Below are positions 17,239-27,595 of a DNA stretch of 64,000 nt, piece after piece. Position numbers and translations under genes: made by a program. Within the stretch, counting starts at the first letter, position 1. Each line of letters begins with the position of its first letter. The DNA lies in assembly GCF_000745895.1 (NCBI RefSeq), contig NZ_JQKE01000004.1, positions 23,154 through 87,153 of the forward strand. Direction: 5' to 3'. The notes under the pieces are model-generated. The model searched no databases. It had not been told where the DNA came from and worked only from the letters and a program-made list of their open reading frames with translations. The DNA comes from Stenoxybacter acetivorans DSM 19021. GTDB taxonomy: Bacteria; Pseudomonadota; Gammaproteobacteria; Burkholderiales; Neisseriaceae.

Positions 17239-18309
17239 ATGAATATCCTCATCACCGGTGGTGCGGGTTTTATCGGCTCAGCACTGATTCGTTATTTGAT
17301 TAACGAAACGGAACACTGCATTTTAAATATAGATAAGCTCACTTATGCGGGCAATTTAGAATCATTGGCAAGCGTTTCAGCCAATCCGCGTTACCGCTTT
17401 GCCCGTGCCGACATCGGTGACCGTGCCGCTGTAGAAAAATGGCTAAATGATTTTCAGCCCGATGCGGTGATGCATTTGGCGGCAGAATCGCATGTGGATC
17501 GATCCATATCCGGTCCTGCTGCCTTTATTGAAACCAATATCGTGGGTACGTATCAATTGCTGGAAGCCGTTCGCGCTTATTGGCAAGGGCTGCTTGAAAA
17601 CCGCCGCCATGATTTTCGTTTTCATCATATTTCCACCGATGAAGTGTATGGCGATTTGCACGGCAGTGATGATTTGTTCACAGAAACCACACCATACGCG
17701 CCAAGCTCGCCTTATTCCGCCAGCAAAGCAAGTTCCGACCATTTGGTGCGGGCATGGCATCGCACTTATGGTTTACCGATACTCATCACCAATTGTTCCA
17801 ATAATTATGGTCCTTGTCATTTTCCTGAAAAACTGATTCCGCTGATTATTTTGAATGCTTTGGCGGGAAAACCACTGCCGATTTACGGCAGCGGCGAACA
17901 AGTCCGTGATTGGCTGTATGTGGAAGACCACGCCCGCGCCTTGTATTGTGTTTTGACTCAAGCGCAAGCGGGCGAAACCTACAACATTGGCGGACACAAC
18001 GAGCAAAAAAATATTGAAGTGGTGCAAGCCGTTTGTGCCTTATTGGAAGAACTTGCGCCCGAAAAACCGCAAGGTGTGGCACGGTATGCGGATTTGATTA
18101 CCCATGTTGCCGACCGACCCGGGCATGATGTGCGCTACGCCATTGATGCCGCAAAAATTCAGCGTGATTTGGGTTGGACACCGCAGGAAAGTTTCGAGAG
18201 CGGCTTGCGCAAAACAGTACAATGGTATTTAGACAATCAAACATGGGTGGCGCACGTAAAAAGCGGTGAATATCGGCAATGCCAAAACGGCAATACAGTA
18301 GCGGAATAA
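17239..18309 (+). CDS. rmlB: dTDP-glucose 4,6-dehydratase
   Basis: Second step of dTDP-L-rhamnose synthesis: dTDP-glucose to dTDP-4-keto-6-deoxyglucose. The 356-residue product opens with the NAD-binding [20 protein letters not shown], then [13 protein letters not shown], the STDEVYGDL stretch with the catalytic Asp-Glu pair, and the SDR YxxxK motif as [10 protein letters not shown]. It is the first of four contiguous rml genes (B-D-A-C) directly downstream of the glycosyltransferase array, so rhamnose is probably part of the glycan made here. Confidence 0.96.
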   Translation: MNILITGGAGFIGSALIRYLINETEHCILNIDKLTYAGNLESLASVSANPRYRFARADIGDRAAVEKWLNDFQPDAVMHLAAESHVDRSISGPAAFIETNIVGTYQLLEAVRAYWQGLLENRRHDFRFHHISTDEVYGDLHGSDDLFTETTPYAPSSPYSASKASSDHLVRAWHRTYGLPILITNCSNNYGPCHFPEKLIPLIILNALAGKPLPIYGSGEQVRDWLYVEDHARALYCVLTQAQAGETYNIGGHNEQKNIEVVQAVCALLEELAPEKPQGVARYADLITHVADRPGHDVRYAIDAAKIQRDLGWTPQESFESGLRKTVQWYLDNQTWVAHVKSGEYRQCQNGNTVAE

Positions 18310-18311
18310 CC

Positions 18312-19229
18312 ATGAATATTTTATTGTTGGGCAAAAACGGACAAGTAGGCTGGGCTTTACAGCGTGCTTTGCAGCCGTTGGGCAGGGTATACGCTTTCGG
18401 GCAAGAAACCAAAGCCGATGGGTTAAGCGGCGATATTACCGATTTTGACGGCGTTGCCCGTTTAATAAATCAAATTAAACCCGATGTGGTGGTGAATGCG
18501 GCGGCTTATACGGCGGTGGATCGTGCCGAACAAGAGTGTGAACAAGCGGAACAAATTAATCATCATGCCGTACGTCATTTGGCAGCGCAGTGCCGAGAGA
18601 TAAATGCTTTATTGGTGCATTATTCCACCGATTATGTATTTAATGGGCAAGGTTGCAGCCCTTGGCATGAAGACAATGAAACCGCCCCGCTAAATATCTA
18701 TGGGCAGAGTAAACGTGCGGGTGAAATCGCACTCGAAAACAGCGGAGCGCGGTTTTTAAATTTTCGTACTTCGTGGGTGTATGGCGTACACGGCAGCAAT
18801 TTTATTAAAACCATGCTGAAGCTGGCAAAAACCAAAGACACACTCAATATCATCAACGATCAAATCGGTGCGCCCACGGGTGCGGATTTAATTGCAGACA
18901 TCACTGCACATGCGGTGCATCATTATTTCAGGCTGCCTGAAAACGAACGCGAAACTTTAATGGGAACATATCATTTGGCAGCAGCAGGTGAAACCACGTG
19001 GTATGAATATGCCAACTTTATTTTTCAGGCAGCCCGTGAACAGGGATACGCCATGCAAATAAAACAGGTAAGCCCAATTACCACGGCAAATTACCCGACA
19101 CCGGCTGTGCGTCCCTTAAATTCACGACTGGATACTCAAAAATTGCGTGCAACATTTAGCCTGCATTTACCTGAATGGCAAATCGGTGTGAAACATGCGA
19201 TTAACGATATTTTAGAAAGCAAACCATGA
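18312..19229 (+). CDS. rmlD: dTDP-4-dehydrorhamnose reductase
   Basis: Last step of dTDP-L-rhamnose synthesis. The 305-residue product starts [20 protein letters not shown] (GxxGxxG NADPH-binding), and has [15 protein letters not shown], the [10 protein letters not shown] stretch and YGQSKRAGE with the catalytic Tyr-Lys. The start at 18312, 2 bases after the rmlB stop, gives the family N-terminus. The last four bases overlap rmlA (ATGA). Two uptake-sequence fragments lie inside the coding region around 18930 and 19025. Confidence 0.95.
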   Translation: MNILLLGKNGQVGWALQRALQPLGRVYAFGQETKADGLSGDITDFDGVARLINQIKPDVVVNAAAYTAVDRAEQECEQAEQINHHAVRHLAAQCREINALLVHYSTDYVFNGQGCSPWHEDNETAPLNIYGQSKRAGEIALENSGARFLNFRTSWVYGVHGSNFIKTMLKLAKTKDTLNIINDQIGAPTGADLIADITAHAVHHYFRLPENERETLMGTYHLAAAGETTWYEYANFIFQAAREQGYAMQIKQVSPITTANYPTPAVRPLNSRLDTQKLRATFSLHLPEWQIGVKHAINDILESKP

Positions 19230-20122
19230 CCCGAAAAGGCATTATTTTGGCAGGCGGTTCCGGTACGCGCCTGCATCCCATTACATTGGGTGTTTCCAAA
19301 CAGCTTTTGCCTGTTTACGATAAGCCGATGATTTACTATCCATTATCGGTATTGATGATGGCGGGAATACGGGAAGTTTTGATTATTTCCACACCACAGG
19401 ATTTACCCAGTTTTGAAAAATTGCTGGGCAGCGGTGATGATTTGGGTATGCGCTTTCAGTATCAAATACAGCCTTCGCCCGACGGTTTGGCGCAAGCGTT
19501 TATTTTGGGCGAAAATTTTATCGGACAAGATTCGGTATGCTTGATTTTAGGCGACAATATTTTCTATGGGCAAAGTTTTAGGCAGCAATTACAGAGTGCC
19601 GATAATCAAGTCAGCGGCGCAACGGTATTCGGCTACTATGTAAACGACCCCGAACGTTTCGGTGTGGTGGCGTTTGACGAAAACGGCAAGGCTTTGAGCA
19701 TCGAAGAAAAACCCGCACAACCCAAATCACATTATGCCGTTACCGGTTTGTATTTTTATGATAACCAAGTGGTGGATATTGCCAAACACATCAAGCCCTC
19801 GCCGCGCGGTGAGCTGGAAATCACTGATGTTAATAATATTTACTTGCAGCAAGGCAATTTGAATGTGGAATTACTGGGGCGCGGTTTTGCTTGGCTGGAT
19901 ACCGGTACACACGATTCCTTAATTGAAGCAGGTCAATTTGTACAAACCATTGAACACCGCCAAGGTTTACAAATTGCCTGTTTGGAAGAAATTGCCTTTT
20001 ATAACGGCTGGATTGATGCCGAACAGTTACACTGCCGTGCCGAATTTTTCAAGAAAACCGGCTATGGGCAATATTTACTGAAAATCAGCAAAGAGCAGAG
20101 AATTGACCGCCGTAAACCATGA
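19226..20122 (+). CDS. rmlA: Glucose-1-phosphate thymidylyltransferase
   Basis: First step of dTDP-L-rhamnose synthesis: glucose-1-phosphate plus dTTP to dTDP-glucose. The 298-residue product has [17 protein letters not shown] with the nucleotide-binding GGxGTRL, then [25 protein letters not shown], and [11 protein letters not shown]. Length and motifs are standard. It overlaps rmlD by 4 bases; a 204-base gap with two uptake sequences separates it from rmlC. Confidence 0.96.
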   Translation: MTRKGIILAGGSGTRLHPITLGVSKQLLPVYDKPMIYYPLSVLMMAGIREVLIISTPQDLPSFEKLLGSGDDLGMRFQYQIQPSPDGLAQAFILGENFIGQDSVCLILGDNIFYGQSFRQQLQSADNQVSGATVFGYYVNDPERFGVVAFDENGKALSIEEKPAQPKSHYAVTGLYFYDNQVVDIAKHIKPSPRGELEITDVNNIYLQQGNLNVELLGRGFAWLDTGTHDSLIEAGQFVQTIEHRQGLQIACLEEIAFYNGWIDAEQLHCRAEFFKKTGYGQYLLKISKEQRIDRRKP

Positions 20123-20159
20123 ATATCGTGCCGGCATGTCATTATTCATTTGATTATTA

Positions 20160-20174
20160 TTCAGGCAGCCTGAA
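20160..20174. repeat. Near-palindromic DNA uptake sequence
   Basis: TTCAGGCAGCCTGAA in the rmlA-rmlC gap. Confidence 0.8.
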
Positions 20175-20285
20175 AACAGATTAATCATTGGCTGCTGTGG
20201 CGAGGCAGTGTAAAGCCGCATTGTTGGTAAAATGGTCAATCAGCGAAATGGCGGTATTTGGCTTGTAATGACAATGTCTTTATCT

Positions 20286-20300
20286 TTCAGGCAGCCTGAA
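20286..20300. repeat. Near-palindromic DNA uptake sequence
   Basis: A second TTCAGGCAGCCTGAA in the same gap, 27 bases before rmlC. Confidence 0.8.
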
Positions 20301-20326
20301 AAATCCAAAAAACCGAAAGAAAATAA

Positions 20327-20920
20327 ATGCAAATTTCCACAACCCCCATTCGTGATTTATTGATTATTGAGCCGCGTATTTTTGCCGATGACCGCGGCTG
20401 GTTTTGTGAGAGTTTTAATCAACAAGTATTTGATTCATTGCTTATCGAACACGAGCAACAACCCTTGCCTTGGGTACAGGACAATCATTCCTTGTCTGAA
20501 AAAGGCGTGGTGCGCGGGCTGCATTATCAACTGCCGCCCCATGCCCAAGGCAAACTCGTGCGGGTGGTGCAAGGGCAGGCGTGGGACGTGGCGGTTGATT
20601 TGCGCATGGACTCACCGACTTTCGGGCAATGGTTCGGCGTGGCACTTTCAGGCAGCAATCACAAACAATTTTGGATACCGCCGGGCTTTGCTCACGGTTT
20701 TATTGCTTTGGAAGACAATACACAATTTCTTTACAAAACCACGGCTTATTACAATAAATCCAGTGAGCGCGCCATTTTGTGGAACGATGAGGCACTGAAT
20801 ATCGACTGGCCTATTGACAGCGGTATGCGCATTCGGCAAACCGATAAAGACAATCAAGCCCCAACATTGAGTGAGGCGAAATCGGCGGGCGATGTATTCG
20901 GCTGTGTTTCAGTCAAATAA
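20327..20920 (+). CDS. rmlC: dTDP-4-dehydrorhamnose 3,5-epimerase
   Basis: Third step of dTDP-L-rhamnose synthesis, a cupin-fold epimerase. The 197-residue product shows [20 protein letters not shown], the [18 protein letters not shown] signature with the catalytic His, and [14 protein letters not shown]. It ends the rml set, 85 bases before dapA. Length is slightly above the usual ~185 because of a C-terminal tail ([15 protein letters not shown]). Confidence 0.94.
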   Translation: MQISTTPIRDLLIIEPRIFADDRGWFCESFNQQVFDSLLIEHEQQPLPWVQDNHSLSEKGVVRGLHYQLPPHAQGKLVRVVQGQAWDVAVDLRMDSPTFGQWFGVALSGSNHKQFWIPPGFAHGFIALEDNTQFLYKTTAYYNKSSERAILWNDEALNIDWPIDSGMRIRQTDKDNQAPTLSEAKSAGDVFGCVSVK

Positions 20921-21005
20921 GCCTTTTTCCCAAGATTATGCCAATCGGGGTAAAATACGCTACAATTCAAGCCATTTTCGTGGCATTAAATTTAAAGGTT
21001 TTACT

Positions 21006-21881
21006 ATGTTAACAGGCAGCTTGGTTGCTATTGTTACGCCGTTGTGCGAAGACGGTAGCGTGGACTTTGAGCAGTTCAAACAATTGATTGATTGGCACAT
21101 TGATGCCGGCACCGACGGCATTGTTGTTGTCGGCACAACCGGTGAAACCGCAACATTAAGCGTGAGTGAGCACATCGCTGTGGTGGAAACTGCCGTCAAA
21201 CATGCGGCAGGGCGCATTCCGGTGATTGCCGGTGCGGGCGCAAACAATACCGGTGAAGCCATTCACCTTTCCCGCGAAGCCGAGCGCGTTGGTGCGGACA
21301 TGACTTTATCTGTTGTGCCGTACTACAACAAACCCAATCAAGAAGGCATTTACCGCCATTTCAAAGCCATTGCCGAAGCCGCGGCGATTCCGATGATTTT
21401 GTATAATGTGCCCGGGCGTACGGTTGCCGACATGAGCAATGACACCATTTTGCGTTTGGCTGAAATTGACAATATTATCGGTGTTAAAGAAGCCACGGGA
21501 AATTTGGGCAGAGCCTGTGATTTGTTCAAACGCGCCCCCGCCGATTTTGCCGTGTATTCAGGCGATGATGCGTCCGCTCTGGCGTTTTTATTGTGCGGCG
21601 GACACGGCATCATCAGTGTAACCGCCAACGTTGCGCCCAAAGCCTTTGCCGAAATGTGCCATGCCGCCATGAGCGGCGATATTGCCAAAGCCCGTTGGTT
21701 AAATGATCCTTTGCAAAAGCTGCACGTGGATTTATTCTGCGAACCCAGCCCCGCGCCCACCAAATGGGCATTGGCAAAACTGGGTAAAATCCGCCCGATT
21801 TCACGTTTGCCGATTATCGAATTGTCTGAAAAAGGGCAAGCTGTGGTATTGGCGGCAATGCAAGAAGCTAAACTGATTTAA
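21006..21881 (+). CDS. dapA: 4-hydroxy-tetrahydrodipicolinate synthase
   Basis: Condenses pyruvate with aspartate semialdehyde at the start of the lysine/diaminopimelate branch. The 291-residue product has TTGE with Thr44/Thr45, Tyr133 (LYNVPGRT) and the Schiff-base Lys161 (GVKEATG), all at the family positions. The ATG at 21006 gives the standard [13 protein letters not shown] start; the frame is open upstream into rmlC. dapA directly before bamC is a common beta/gamma-proteobacterial arrangement. Confidence 0.97.
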   Translation: MLTGSLVAIVTPLCEDGSVDFEQFKQLIDWHIDAGTDGIVVVGTTGETATLSVSEHIAVVETAVKHAAGRIPVIAGAGANNTGEAIHLSREAERVGADMTLSVVPYYNKPNQEGIYRHFKAIAEAAAIPMILYNVPGRTVADMSNDTILRLAEIDNIIGVKEATGNLGRACDLFKRAPADFAVYSGDDASALAFLLCGGHGIISVTANVAPKAFAEMCHAAMSGDIAKARWLNDPLQKLHVDLFCEPSPAPTKWALAKLGKIRPISRLPIIELSEKGQAVVLAAMQEAKLI

Positions 21882-21905
21882 TTTAAACATCATGGGAAAA
21901 GAATA

Positions 21906-23021
21906 ATGAATATGGGGAAAGCACTGGTTTTAAGCGCGTTGACAGTCAGCTTGGCGGCGTGTTCTTCAGCCGATACAAAAAAACCGCGATACGATTATCA
22001 ATCACCCGACAGTAAAGTTGTGCGCTTAGATGTACCGCCGGATTTAACCGATCCCAATCAGGGTGATCGCTATTATCTGCCATCGGGCGGCGGTGCGGTG
22101 CGCGCCAGCGATTTAAATACCGCGAAACCCAATGTTTCTGCCAATCAGGCGGTATTGGCAAATGTGGACAACGTTCATCTTGAGCGCGATGGCAGCATTC
22201 GCTGGCTGAGTATTGCCGACAAACAACCTGCTGAAATTTGGCCCTTACTCAAGGCCTTTTGGCAAGAACAAGGCTTTACCATTGACCGCGAAGAGCCGTC
22301 AATTGGTTTAATGGAAACCGATTGGGCGGAAAACCGCGCTAAATTACCCACCGACATGGTGCGCAGTTTATTTGATAAAGTGGGGCTGGGCGGTATTTAC
22401 TCCACAGGAGAACGCGATAAATTCATCATTCGCTTGGAACACAACGGTAAAAACGGCGCAGACGTGTTTTTTACCCAAAAAGGGTTAATCCAAGCGTTTG
22501 ACAGCAAACAGCAAGACAGCTTGCAGTGGAAACCCCGTCCGAACGACCCCAATTTGGAAGCCGTATTTTTAGCGCGCTTTATGCAGTATCTGGGTGCTGA
22601 TGAGCAGCAAATTCGCAAGGAAGTGAATAAGGAGCAAACCCAAGGGACATCATTGGCAAAATTGGAAGACGGCAGTATTTTGCTCAGCGGACAGCAAGAA
22701 CGCAATTGGCGGCGCGTGGCATTGGCATTGGATCGTGTTGGCTTAGATGTTATTGGTGAAAACACCGATCGCCATGTGTTTTTGGTTCAAGTTGCGCCGG
22801 CTGAAGGCAGCGCGGTTGCCAACCAAGAACCGGGTTTCTTCAGCCGAATGTTTGGCAGCGATAAAGACAGCCAAGCACCTAAAATACCTGAAAAATTAAC
22901 CGTGCTGGTGATGCCGGCCGCAGACGGTACTCGTGTCAGCCTTGCTGATATTAACGGCAGTGCCTATGACAAAGCCGATGCACAAACTTGGCTGAAAAAA
23001 CTGTATCAAGAATTGCGCTGA
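21906..23021 (+). CDS. bamC: Outer membrane assembly lipoprotein BamC
   Basis: Lipoprotein of the BAM complex that inserts beta-barrel proteins. The signal peptide ends in LAAC with Cys19. The mature start has the unstructured DYQSPDSKVVRLDVPPDLTDP stretch that wraps BamD, followed by two helix-grip domains (about 90-230 and 245-371). Length 371 is normal for Neisseriaceae. ATGs at 21906 and 21912 are both possible; 21906 is closer to the AAAAG upstream. Follows dapA by 24 bases and ends at an uptake-sequence hairpin. Confidence 0.92.
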   Translation: MNMGKALVLSALTVSLAACSSADTKKPRYDYQSPDSKVVRLDVPPDLTDPNQGDRYYLPSGGGAVRASDLNTAKPNVSANQAVLANVDNVHLERDGSIRWLSIADKQPAEIWPLLKAFWQEQGFTIDREEPSIGLMETDWAENRAKLPTDMVRSLFDKVGLGGIYSTGERDKFIIRLEHNGKNGADVFFTQKGLIQAFDSKQQDSLQWKPRPNDPNLEAVFLARFMQYLGADEQQIRKEVNKEQTQGTSLAKLEDGSILLSGQQERNWRRVALALDRVGLDVIGENTDRHVFLVQVAPAEGSAVANQEPGFFSRMFGSDKDSQAPKIPEKLTVLVMPAADGTRVSLADINGSAYDKADAQTWLKKLYQELR

Positions 23022-23050
23022 TGCCGGCAATATTTGTTCTGTTTCATTAA

Positions 23051-23084
23051 TTTCAGGCAGCCTCATCAAACAGGCTGCCTGAAA
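23051..23084 (+). terminator. Terminator built from an inverted uptake-sequence pair, after bamC
   Basis: TTTCAGGCAGCCT (23051-23063) and AGGCTGCCTGAAA (23072-23084) form a perfect 13-bp stem with an 8-base loop. Confidence 0.75.
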
Positions 23085-23090
23085 ACATAT

Positions 23091-23200
23091 GGCTCAGCGG
23101 CTGTTTTTTGTACATGGATACGATTTTTTATTCCGATTTCTACCATACAATGTTTGATTGTTTCAGATTGCTGTGTGATGAAAAAAAGCAGTTTGACTGT
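23091..23200 (+). repeat. Dispersed ~110-bp repeat, copy A
   Basis: One of four copies of a repeat in this window (others near 39291, 47819 and 48786 reversed). Shared landmarks are CACATGGATACG-like sequence near the start, TTTGATTGTTTCGGATTGC in the middle, and a GATGAAAAAAGCAGTTTGG-like end. Here the left end is diverged (GGCTCAGCGGCTG). The rest of the gap to 23524 shows another uptake-sequence hairpin and nothing else recognised. Confidence 0.7.
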
Positions 23201-23469
23201 AAAAACATCATGAAAACAATACAACGCGAAATAGTATTCTCAAAATAATGGGAAGTAAGTGAATCATGCTTTGGTGGCTCTCCTCGTGCAATTGTGAAAA
23301 AGAATTGCCGTTTGCTTTTGGAGTAATATTGATTTTGCAGTGGTATTGATATTTATTTTGTAAACATCGGTTTCAGGCAGCCATGATATGGCATCATCAC
23401 ACCGCCGCGCGGCACAAACGGCATCGGGAAAATCAAGAAACCATTTCTGACAACGATAATGATTTATTT

Positions 23470-23509
23470 TGTTTTCAGGCAGCCTGCTTGATAAGGCTGC
23501 CTGAAAACA
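23470..23509. terminator. Inverted uptake-sequence hairpin before the small membrane protein
   Basis: Perfect 16-bp stem (TGTTTTCAGGCAGCCT / AGGCTGCCTGAAAACA) with an 8-base loop. It lies 15 bases before the next start codon, so it could end incoming transcription or act in the leader. Confidence 0.6.
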
Positions 23510-23524
23510 CAAAAACAGCACACC

Positions 23525-23776
23525 ATGAAAAAAAACCAAACCTTTTTATTGCTGATTGCGTCATTCACCTTGATGTTTATCGGCTTGGTCGCTTTGGGCG
23601 GTTATTTTTGGACACAAAGCCAAAAGGGCATCTCCTTGGTTTGCTTTTTGTTGTCTTTTGCCGCCGTGATCGGACAAATGGCTTCTTTGGCGTTGTTTTT
23701 GCGTGAACGCAGTTTTCAGGCAGCCCGTTTATCTCAATATCAAATCCAAACGCAAAAAACGGAATCCAAATCATGA
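23525..23776 (+). CDS. Small inner-membrane protein, two helices
   Basis: An 83-residue protein with two hydrophobic helices (about residues 7-29 and 36-58) and a polar C-terminal tail (RERSFQAARLSQYQIQTQ). No family recognised. It overlaps rdgB by 4 bases (ATGA), so it is probably a real, translationally coupled gene. Part of the tail (residues FQAA) is encoded by an uptake sequence. Confidence 0.65.
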   Translation: MKKNQTFLLLIASFTLMFIGLVALGGYFWTQSQKGISLVCFLLSFAAVIGQMASLALFLRERSFQAARLSQYQIQTQKTESKS

Positions 23777-24384
23777 CAAAGCCCATGACACAGTTGGTAT
23801 TGGCGAGCAACAACAGCGGGAAATTGACAGAATTTCAAGCCTGTTTCGCACCTTTGAGCATTCAATTATTGCCGCAAGCACAATTTCAGGTTGCTGAATG
23901 TGCCGAACCGTATCACACCTTTATTGAAAATGCCTTAACCAAAGCCCGTCATGCCAGCCGCATCAGCGGCTTACCCGCATTGGCAGACGATTCCGGTATT
24001 TGTGCCGCCGCTTTGGGCGGATTGCCGGGCGTGTATTCAGCGCGTTATGCGGGTGATAATCCGAAATCCGATGCTGCCAACAATGCCAAACTCAGTGCCG
24101 AATTAAGCAAAAAGACGGATAAAAACGTTTATTACTATTGCGTATTGATTTTAACGCGCCATGAAAATGACCCGCAACCGCTGATTGCTGATGCTGTCTG
24201 GCACGGTGTGTGGCAAACAGAGGCAGCGGGCAGAGGCGGATTTGGCTACGACCCGCACTTTTACTTGCCTGAATATGGGAAAACAGCTGCCGAGCTCAGT
24301 GCTGCGGAAAAAAATCGGGTAAGTCATCGGGGGCAAGCGTTGGCGGCATTGATGAATAAGCTGAAAGCGGCTGAAACACCGTAA
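23773..24384 (+). CDS. rdgB: RdgB/HAM1 non-canonical purine NTP pyrophosphatase
   Basis: Hydrolyses dITP, dXTP and related nucleotides to keep them out of DNA. The 203-residue product starts LVLASNNSGKLTEFQ (substrate-binding SNN-x-GK), has TFIENALTKARHAS, the catalytic ADDSGI motif, and GGFGYDPHFYLP near the C-terminus. rdgB is usually next to hemW in proteobacteria; here a 1.7-kb acyltransferase-like gene lies between them. Confidence 0.95.
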   Translation: MTKPMTQLVLASNNSGKLTEFQACFAPLSIQLLPQAQFQVAECAEPYHTFIENALTKARHASRISGLPALADDSGICAAALGGLPGVYSARYAGDNPKSDAANNAKLSAELSKKTDKNVYYYCVLILTRHENDPQPLIADAVWHGVWQTEAAGRGGFGYDPHFYLPEYGKTAAELSAAEKNRVSHRGQALAALMNKLKAAETP

Positions 24385-24499
24385 AACCATTGCGGATTGA
24401 TGAATGAAATCACCATAAAATGCGTTCAGCAAAGCGAGGGCGTTAATAATGAAGGGCGGATAATCGGCAATGCAGTCATCAGATGAACGAGAAAACACT

Positions 24500-26233
24500 A
24501 TGCAAAAATTATCACCTTTACCGCTTCCGCCGTTGGACGATACGTTTCCTCGGTTTTTACACTGGGCGCAGCCCTTTCTTAATGAACAGCAGCAAGCAGA
24601 AACCGCGGCAACCATTCAGCGCTTAAAACCCGATGCCGAACAATGGCAAGCACAGTTGGCAGAAAAACAGAAAAATCAACCAACAGGCTGGTTGTATGAT
24701 GATTGGATTCACTCCTATCTCAGCACCCGCGAGCCGCTCACCTTGTCCGCCAATTTTGCTGTTGAAATTTTCCCCGAAGTTCAAAAAGATGTTTCGTTTT
24801 TAGAGCATTTTATTCATGCTTTGGTACACATCGCTTCTCTTTGGCAGCAGAAAAAATATCCGCCTGAATCAGATCTGCGCGGCAGTGCCATTGATATGAA
24901 TCCTTTTGCCGTATTGGGCGGTTATTGCCGAATTCCCAAGCCGCGCGAAGACATGCTGTATTTTGCGAGAAACAGCAAACACATTGCTGTTTATCATCAC
25001 GATCAATTGTATCGGCTTGAGGTTTTAGACAATGATTTTCAGGCAGCCCAATTGCCCGACATCATCGGTATGCTGACAGCAAAGGCGCATCAAAACAATG
25101 ATATTAGGCTGTCTGCGGCGGGATTTATGCCTATTGATGATGCGGCGGCATGGCGGACAATGCTGAAAGAAAGCCACGCGGATTATTTTGAGACGATTGA
25201 ATCATCATTGTTTACGATTACCTTGATCGATGAAGCGGCAAACACCGAAAATGAAGCCTTGCGGCAAGCCTTGTTTTTAAACGGAAGTCATGGCTGGCCG
25301 TTTAAATCCATGCACTTTGTGTTTAATACTTTTAATAACCGATTGTGGGCAAATTTTGAACACAGCTACCAAGATGCCGGATTGCTGACTGCGTTGTTAC
25401 AGAAAGTGCAAATCTTTATGGCAAATAATGCAAACGTCATTGGCGGTAACATTATTCGGGCATTGCCGCAGCGCATCAGCGAAAACCTGAGTACAAAACA
25501 GCAAAAACAATTGGCGGTTTATCAGCAAAACTATCTTCAAAAAACACAAAATACAGTGATTCAATCACTTAAATATGCCGTAAACCCGCAAGTGATTAAA
25601 ACAGTGGGTGCAGATGCTTTATGCCAGCTGATTCATGTGTATGCCATTCTTAAAGTAATGGGTGAACCAAGAAGCATTTATGAGGCCGTTGCCGTACCGC
25701 ATTTTGCTTATGGCAGAACGGAATGTGTCAGGGCTTTTTCGGCGCAGATGCAGGCATTGGCAGCGGCGATGCTTGGCGGGTGTACGGCATCAAAAGAGAT
25801 TCTGAGTGCTTTATTGGCAGCAGCGGTACAGGAACACAAAAACCGCATCAAGCAGTGTAAAAAAGGGCTGGGTGTGGACAGGCATCTGCTGGGATTGAAA
25901 TTAGCAGCCGAACAAGATAAATCCGTATCAACTGCTGCCCAAGTGTTTTTTAACGGACAAGCCTATCAAAAAGAATCAGAAAATTTCTTTTCAACATCAT
26001 CATTGGGTGCGGTTGGCTTAACAGGCGTGCTGATTTATAACCCCGTTGAAAGTGAAGGATTTGGTGTGGCGTATGGTTACCGAGAAAATGCCGTGATTTG
26101 GCATTTGTCTTATGCCAAGCATTTGTCTGCCCAAGCGCAAGCCATTGCCGAAGCCTTTCAGGAAGGTTTGGCGTGTGCGGAACGATTGGTTGGCATCTGC
26201 GGTGAATATCTATTGAATGAAAAAAACCAATAA
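24500..26233 (+). CDS. Carnitine/choline O-acyltransferase-family protein
   Basis: A 577-residue protein that matches the carnitine acyltransferase fold along its whole length. Visible motifs in order: KLSPLPLPPLDDTFPRFL at the N-terminus, GGYCRIPKPREDML, IAVYHHDQLYRLEV, NFEHSYQDA with the probable catalytic His288, AYGRTECVRAF, GLGVDRHLLGLKLA, and a C-terminal FFSTSSLG then GFGVAYGYRENAVIWHLSYA. In eukaryotes such enzymes move acyl groups between CoA and carnitine or choline; substrate here is unknown. No signal peptide. The ATG at 24500 fits the family N-terminus; 24470 would add ten residues. It shares one base (TAATG) with hemW. The family is uncommon in bacteria. Confidence 0.85.
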   Translation: MQKLSPLPLPPLDDTFPRFLHWAQPFLNEQQQAETAATIQRLKPDAEQWQAQLAEKQKNQPTGWLYDDWIHSYLSTREPLTLSANFAVEIFPEVQKDVSFLEHFIHALVHIASLWQQKKYPPESDLRGSAIDMNPFAVLGGYCRIPKPREDMLYFARNSKHIAVYHHDQLYRLEVLDNDFQAAQLPDIIGMLTAKAHQNNDIRLSAAGFMPIDDAAAWRTMLKESHADYFETIESSLFTITLIDEAANTENEALRQALFLNGSHGWPFKSMHFVFNTFNNRLWANFEHSYQDAGLLTALLQKVQIFMANNANVIGGNIIRALPQRISENLSTKQQKQLAVYQQNYLQKTQNTVIQSLKYAVNPQVIKTVGADALCQLIHVYAILKVMGEPRSIYEAVAVPHFAYGRTECVRAFSAQMQALAAAMLGGCTASKEILSALLAAAVQEHKNRIKQCKKGLGVDRHLLGLKLAAEQDKSVSTAAQVFFNGQAYQKESENFFSTSSLGAVGLTGVLIYNPVESEGFGVAYGYRENAVIWHLSYAKHLSAQAQAIAEAFQEGLACAERLVGICGEYLLNEKNQ

Positions 26234-27465
26234 TGGCAACAGTTGTTAATGCGGCGCAAGAGCAGGCGGGGTATTTCTTTTCAGGCAGCCGTTCTGTTTC
26301 CCTGATCCAGTTGCCGCCTTTATCCTTGTATGTTCACATTCCGTGGTGTGTTCGGAAATGCCCGTATTGTGATTTCAATTCACACGCACAGCAAGGCAGT
26401 TTGTCAGAACAGGATTATATTCGGGCATTGCTGATGGATTTGGAACAAGAATTACCGCTGGTGTGGGGAAGGTCAATTGGCAGTATTTTTATCGGCGGCG
26501 GTACACCGGGATTGTTTTCAGCCGCAGCCATTGATGAATTATTAAGCGGTATCCGCGCCCGCTTGCGTGTGTTGCCTGAAGCCGAAATAACACTGGAAAC
26601 CAACCCGGGAACATTTGAGCAAGTCCGTTTTCAAGGATTTCGCCAAGCAGGGATTAATCGCCTGTCGATTGGCGTGCAAAGTTTTAATGATGCGGCACTT
26701 GCGGCTCTGGGGCGTATTCACAACCACCGTGAAGCCTTGGTTGCCATTGAAGCGGCATTGATGCTGTTTGATAAAGTGAATATTGATTTAATGTATGCTT
26801 TGCCGGCACAAAATGTTCAGGCAGCCTTAAATGACATTCAAACGGCAATGAACACGGGTGTACGCCACATCAGCGCGTATCAGCTTACCTTAGAGCCGAA
26901 TACCGCATTTGGGCATACGCCGCCGCCCGGCTTACCTGAAGAAGATGCGCTTGCTGATATTGAAGAAGCCGTGCATGGGCGGTTAAGCTCGGCAGGGTTT
27001 TATCGTTATGAAACCTCTGCTTTTGCCCGCGATGCCGCACAGCCATGCCGCCACAATCTGAATTACTGGCAATTTGGTGATTACCTCGGCATCGGTGCGG
27101 GCGCACATGGCAAGATTTCATCGGCAAACGGTATTCTGCGTACCGTAAAAAGCCGCCACCCCAAAGATTATTTGGCGGCAATGCTGTCATCTTGCCCGCA
27201 AGATGCCGTTGTGCGGAAAGAAATTCACCCGCACGATTTGCCGTTTGAATTTATGATGAATGCTTTGCGTTTAACCGAAGGCGTTGACACTGCTCTGTTC
27301 ACTGAACGCACGGGTTTGAGTGTGGCAAATATTAGCCGCAATATTGACACTGCCGTTAAGCGCGGTTTATTGGACAGCAACCCCGCCCGTCTGTACCCCA
27401 CTGCTTTAGGGCAGCGTTTTTTGAATGATTTGCTGGCAATATTTTTGGCGGAAGGGAAAAATTGA
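26233..27465 (+). CDS. hemW: Radical SAM heme chaperone HemW
   Basis: Haem chaperone formerly called oxygen-independent coproporphyrinogen oxidase-like. The 410-residue product has LSLYVHIPWCVRKCPYCDFN with the CxxxCxxC [4Fe-4S] motif, IFIGGGTPGLFS, INRLSIGVQSFND, and the HemW C-terminal domain (LPFEFMMNALRLTEG). About 27 residues precede the usual LPPLSLYVHIPWC start, partly encoded by an uptake sequence at 26280, so translation may instead start further in. It overlaps the upstream gene's stop by one base. Confidence 0.93.
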   Translation: MATVVNAAQEQAGYFFSGSRSVSLIQLPPLSLYVHIPWCVRKCPYCDFNSHAQQGSLSEQDYIRALLMDLEQELPLVWGRSIGSIFIGGGTPGLFSAAAIDELLSGIRARLRVLPEAEITLETNPGTFEQVRFQGFRQAGINRLSIGVQSFNDAALAALGRIHNHREALVAIEAALMLFDKVNIDLMYALPAQNVQAALNDIQTAMNTGVRHISAYQLTLEPNTAFGHTPPPGLPEEDALADIEEAVHGRLSSAGFYRYETSAFARDAAQPCRHNLNYWQFGDYLGIGAGAHGKISSANGILRTVKSRHPKDYLAAMLSSCPQDAVVRKEIHPHDLPFEFMMNALRLTEGVDTALFTERTGLSVANISRNIDTAVKRGLLDSNPARLYPTALGQRFLNDLLAIFLAEGKN

Positions 27466-27505
27466 ATACGATAATTTGATTTTAGAGGCAGTAATATTGT
27501 TCCTA

Positions 27506-27553
27506 AAAAAGCAACCGCACTTGTTTTTATCAAGACAAGTGCGGTTGCTTTTT
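27506..27553. terminator. Strong bidirectional terminator between hemW and etfA
   Basis: Perfect 19-bp stem (27506-27524 with 27535-27553, core GCAACCGCACTTGT) with A-run before and T-run after, between convergent genes. Confidence 0.92.
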
Positions 27554-27595
27554 GATACAGTATTACGGTTTTTCGTTTTTTTAGATGCAAGAATA

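Noticed and set aside
20871..21005. N-terminal extension of dapA starting inside rmlC
   Set aside because: The conserved DapA start lies at 21006 and the extension is not part of the family.
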